Shown: positions 61,901 through 64,000 of the stretch, piece by piece
Numbering within the stretch: position 1 is the first letter of the stretch
Layout of the letters: every line of letters starts with the position of its first letter
DNA from: Cerrena zonata
Taxonomy: Eukaryota > Basidiomycota > Agaricomycetes > Polyporales > Cerrenaceae
Assembly: GCA_038087015.1 (NCBI GenBank)
Contig: JASBNA010000005.1
Coordinates: 1,612,001-1,676,000, forward strand
Reading direction: 5' to 3'
Length of the DNA: 64,000 nucleotides
Notes under the pieces: generated by a model
Seen by the model: the letters and a program-made list of their open reading frames with translations, nothing else
What the model was told of the DNA's origin: nothing
Database searches by the model: none
Program-made: the position numbers and the translations under genes

Positions 61901-63691
61901 CATCCGAAGGCCAGATTCTTTTTTTTAGTTCTTTAGCTTCTAGATCACTCGTCAACATTTCACAATGTATAGTCCCGTATGCAATTCAGAGTTCGGCTAG
62001 AGCGACCTTGTTAGACAGTTTGAGGATGACGATTACAAGACGCCTTGTAAAGTCGGGGTTCTATAAACTAGAACACCATGACTACGGGGATTTGCAATCT
62101 GCAAAGAAGGGCGCTGCCATGGTGCTACCGCATAGCGTAAAAAAGAACAGTCGCAATCAATTGAGGGAAGTTCAAAATATGTTGTGAGACGAAAAACGGA
62201 AAGACGGACGAGAAATTTGCTGTAACAGACCTACTCCGAAGGGACATCGATTCACATGCACACGGCATTGCAGAAGCTTGATGAATGCTTCTGTTCTGCG
62301 TTGCGGTACTATACGGACCCAGCATTCCGAGTGCTGACTTAGTCTGGTAGAGGTCTTGAACGGATATGGTGGGGCAAGTGTCAAAGCTGTGTCGTGCTCC
62401 TGACGTTTGTGTCCTTGGGGCTCACCCAAGACGCACCGGTCCTATTTCAGGTGTTACCATTGCTAAGGGAGGTGGCAGAGCATCGAAGATCTTTCAAAGC
62501 ATAATCTCTTGATAATCCCTGGCGGCTAGATGAGTCTAGCTGATGAGCCGGAATTCTTGCGCTACCGCAGGGAATTGAAATGAAATCGGTTTCATCGTAT
62601 GTGTCATAAATGACGCTCCTGTGCGGAGTGGATCCATTTCTTTAGGCAAGAATGATACGGTATGGCGGATGAAGACCATTCAGAAACGGGGAGCTGTGCT
62701 ACTTCTATCGGCATGGCTGGATGATTGCATAATGCATTGAAACCTTGTTGCAATTGAATAATCAGTAGAGTTATTGGAGGGGTATTGCGTGTGGCCCTGA
62801 CGTTCGGATATACATTGAACACGAGGATACCGAGGATACGGCGATTGTAATGAATGGCCCTCGTTGTGTTGTTGACCGGTGAATCGTGGGCCATGGTCAC
62901 CATCGGAACGACAAAGCAGCTAGGGAGAGTACAAACAGGATCACACGGCATCAAGGGACGGATGGGTGCTATCGACATGGGAAGATCAGGATGTGTATTG
63001 AGACGTCAAACTGGAGGTGCTCTACGCGTCAAATGCGGTGGGCGTCCGTCAGTGAAGGATTGCAGTTTGGCTGGACAGCGCCACGGCAGGCTGCGGTTTC
63101 CCGTTCCATTTACTCACCCGAAGTACGTCGTGGGTGGGCTGGGACAAGAGAGCAGCCGTGTATGGAGATGGGCTACGTATGGTCGCGGCCTATTTGCGGA
63201 TGGTGTTGTTTTCTCTTGTTTTCTGCGTGGAGAGAGCGGGATTCTGGGTGGGCAGTGGTTGGACGCTGGATAAGGGAGGAGTCACCGGACGGCTGGGGGT
63301 TCTGATGGGCTTGGGTTGAGAGGAGGTGGGTCAGGGGAGGGATCATGTGCTGAGCATGAGAAGAAGATGGGTGTTGCGATGAGAGGGAGCTGGAAATCCG
63401 GAGGAAGCCCTGTTGAGGCTTCATGGACGGGGAGTGCCGAGGAGGAGGGTATAATATTGGAATGGACGATAGACTGTGGCAGGTGGGCGAGAGCGGCGCT
63501 GGAAGCAGGTGTGCCCTGGGAGGTCGCGTGTCTGACGGAAGGGGGGAAGCACAGGCAGTGGCATGCATCCCGGCTCGCGTGCGTGCTGAGTGCTAGATGA
63601 GTGCAGCGATCGACTGTCGATCCATGTAGAATTCGAATGTTTGCTCGCAGTCTGCACATGAATCTCTCCAGATGAAGGCGCTACAGCAGTG
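58956..63691. other. gene-poor region, no gene supported
   Basis: I read both strands and found no set of exons with family motifs or credible splice chains. Open frames of 60-140 codons overlap each other on several frames (for example 59004-59432 plus, 62604-62978 minus, 62854-63273 plus) without conservation cues. The stretch 62.85-63.6 kb is GC-rich with purine-biased plus strand. I see no repeat shared with the five-copy family. Confidence 0.4.
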
Positions 63692-63880
63692 CTAGTCCAA
63701 ATCCGGCATCTTCTCAGGATCCCGAGGTTCGTTTGCACGATGGTCTCTGCAGCGGGCTCCGTTTCTCTCTCGTATTCTACGCTTTCGCATCGCCTCATCT
63801 GCTTCAACGATTCTATAGGGACCGGGACCCATCGGAATATCATATCTCTGGCGCTGTTGCATGGTTCTGGGGTCTATCAT
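63692..63880 (-). CDS. short hypothetical ORF (62 aa), doubtful
   Basis: The frame reads MIDPRTMQQRQRYDIPMGPG, then PYRIVEADEAMRKRRIRERN, and ends EPRDPEKMPDLD. Its highly charged, non-repetitive, protein-like composition stands out in a gene-poor region. It is not in a family I can name, and could be the last exon of a gene entering from the right edge. A TATATA motif lies about 25-35 bases upstream on the coding strand. Confidence 0.3.
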   Translation of the reverse strand: MIDPRTMQQRQRYDIPMGPGPYRIVEADEAMRKRRIRERNGARCRDHRANEPRDPEKMPDLD

Positions 63881-64000
63881 TAGCTCTCGCTAGCCGTCTT
63901 CAGGTATATAAGGACTCGCTTTTCGTCTACAGCTCTGGCAACACACGAACTACCCGTCGTGACGCCATTTAATATCTCTTGTACTGCTGCCCTAATCTCT

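Noticed and set aside
58956..63600. Possible genes from ORFs such as 62604-62978 (minus) and 62854-63273 (plus)
   Set aside because: They overlap on opposite strands, lack splice chains and domain motifs, and neither is favoured by any other signal.

Overview
The window looks like nuclear DNA of a filamentous basidiomycete, most likely an Agaricomycete (mushroom-forming fungus). The basis is gene structure and gene content: nearly every gene is cut by many 45-70 nt introns with GTRNGT donors, CTNAC/CTGAC branch sites and YAG acceptors, genes sit on both strands without operons, and there is a class I hydrophobin, a large-family F-box protein and other fungal-type genes. No rRNA, tRNA, CRISPR array or viral gene was recognised. 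All assignments come from reading the translated sequence; no database search was possible.

Layout. 1-4.4 kb: ELP1, the large Elongator subunit (minus strand, C-terminus off the window). 5.6-7.6 kb: a DUF1479-family protein, eight exons. 8.2-9.9 kb: two short secreted-protein genes, a 99-residue unknown protein and a class I hydrophobin. 10.2-14.2 kb: PMR1-type Golgi Ca2+/Mn2+ ATPase. 14.8-17.9 kb: a DH-BAR-SH3-like Rho exchange factor. 19.3-22.3 kb: an FAD-linked (BBE-type) oxidoreductase with a large disordered insertion. 23.6-24.6 kb: EFG1, an 18S rRNA maturation factor. 24.6-32.7 kb is gene-poor apart from one notable gene at 27.4-28.3 kb. 32.7-36.0 kb: an RS-rich nuclear protein and a divergently transcribed saccharopine-dehydrogenase-like enzyme. 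41.4-46.5 kb: USO1/p115 vesicle tether and an F-box protein. 52.1-54.6 kb: a probable seven-helix membrane protein. 57.5-59.0 kb: an aldo-keto reductase. 59-64 kb holds no convincing multi-exon gene.

Two things stand out. First, 27414-28269 (minus) encodes a 226-residue secreted protein with five copies of a nine-residue module [YW]-x-G-A-C-x-x-G-C, each followed closely by a basic or dibasic site and separated by Pro/Glu-rich linkers. It has the layout of a Kex2-processed repeat precursor (KEP) or fungal RiPP precursor, and I do not recognise the family. Second, five copies (A-E) of an unrecognised interspersed repeat of about 1.75-2 kb occupy 36.2-57.2 kb. Each has a fixed 5' end with intron-like signals, a body of about 1.2-1.4 kb that is nearly all pyrimidine on one strand, and a 3' end of one to three tandem modules. 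Each complete module can fold into the same small RNA: an outer stem, an inner stem and an invariant ACC-TTTCCGY-GGT hairpin, with base-pair-preserving changes between modules.

Repeats A and B flank a degenerate gene segment (X), giving a 4.7-kb unit A-X-B. The same unit is present inverted as C-X'-D on the other side of USO1 and the F-box gene. Element E stands alone. The region is therefore a large inverted duplication with an intact housekeeping gene in the spacer.
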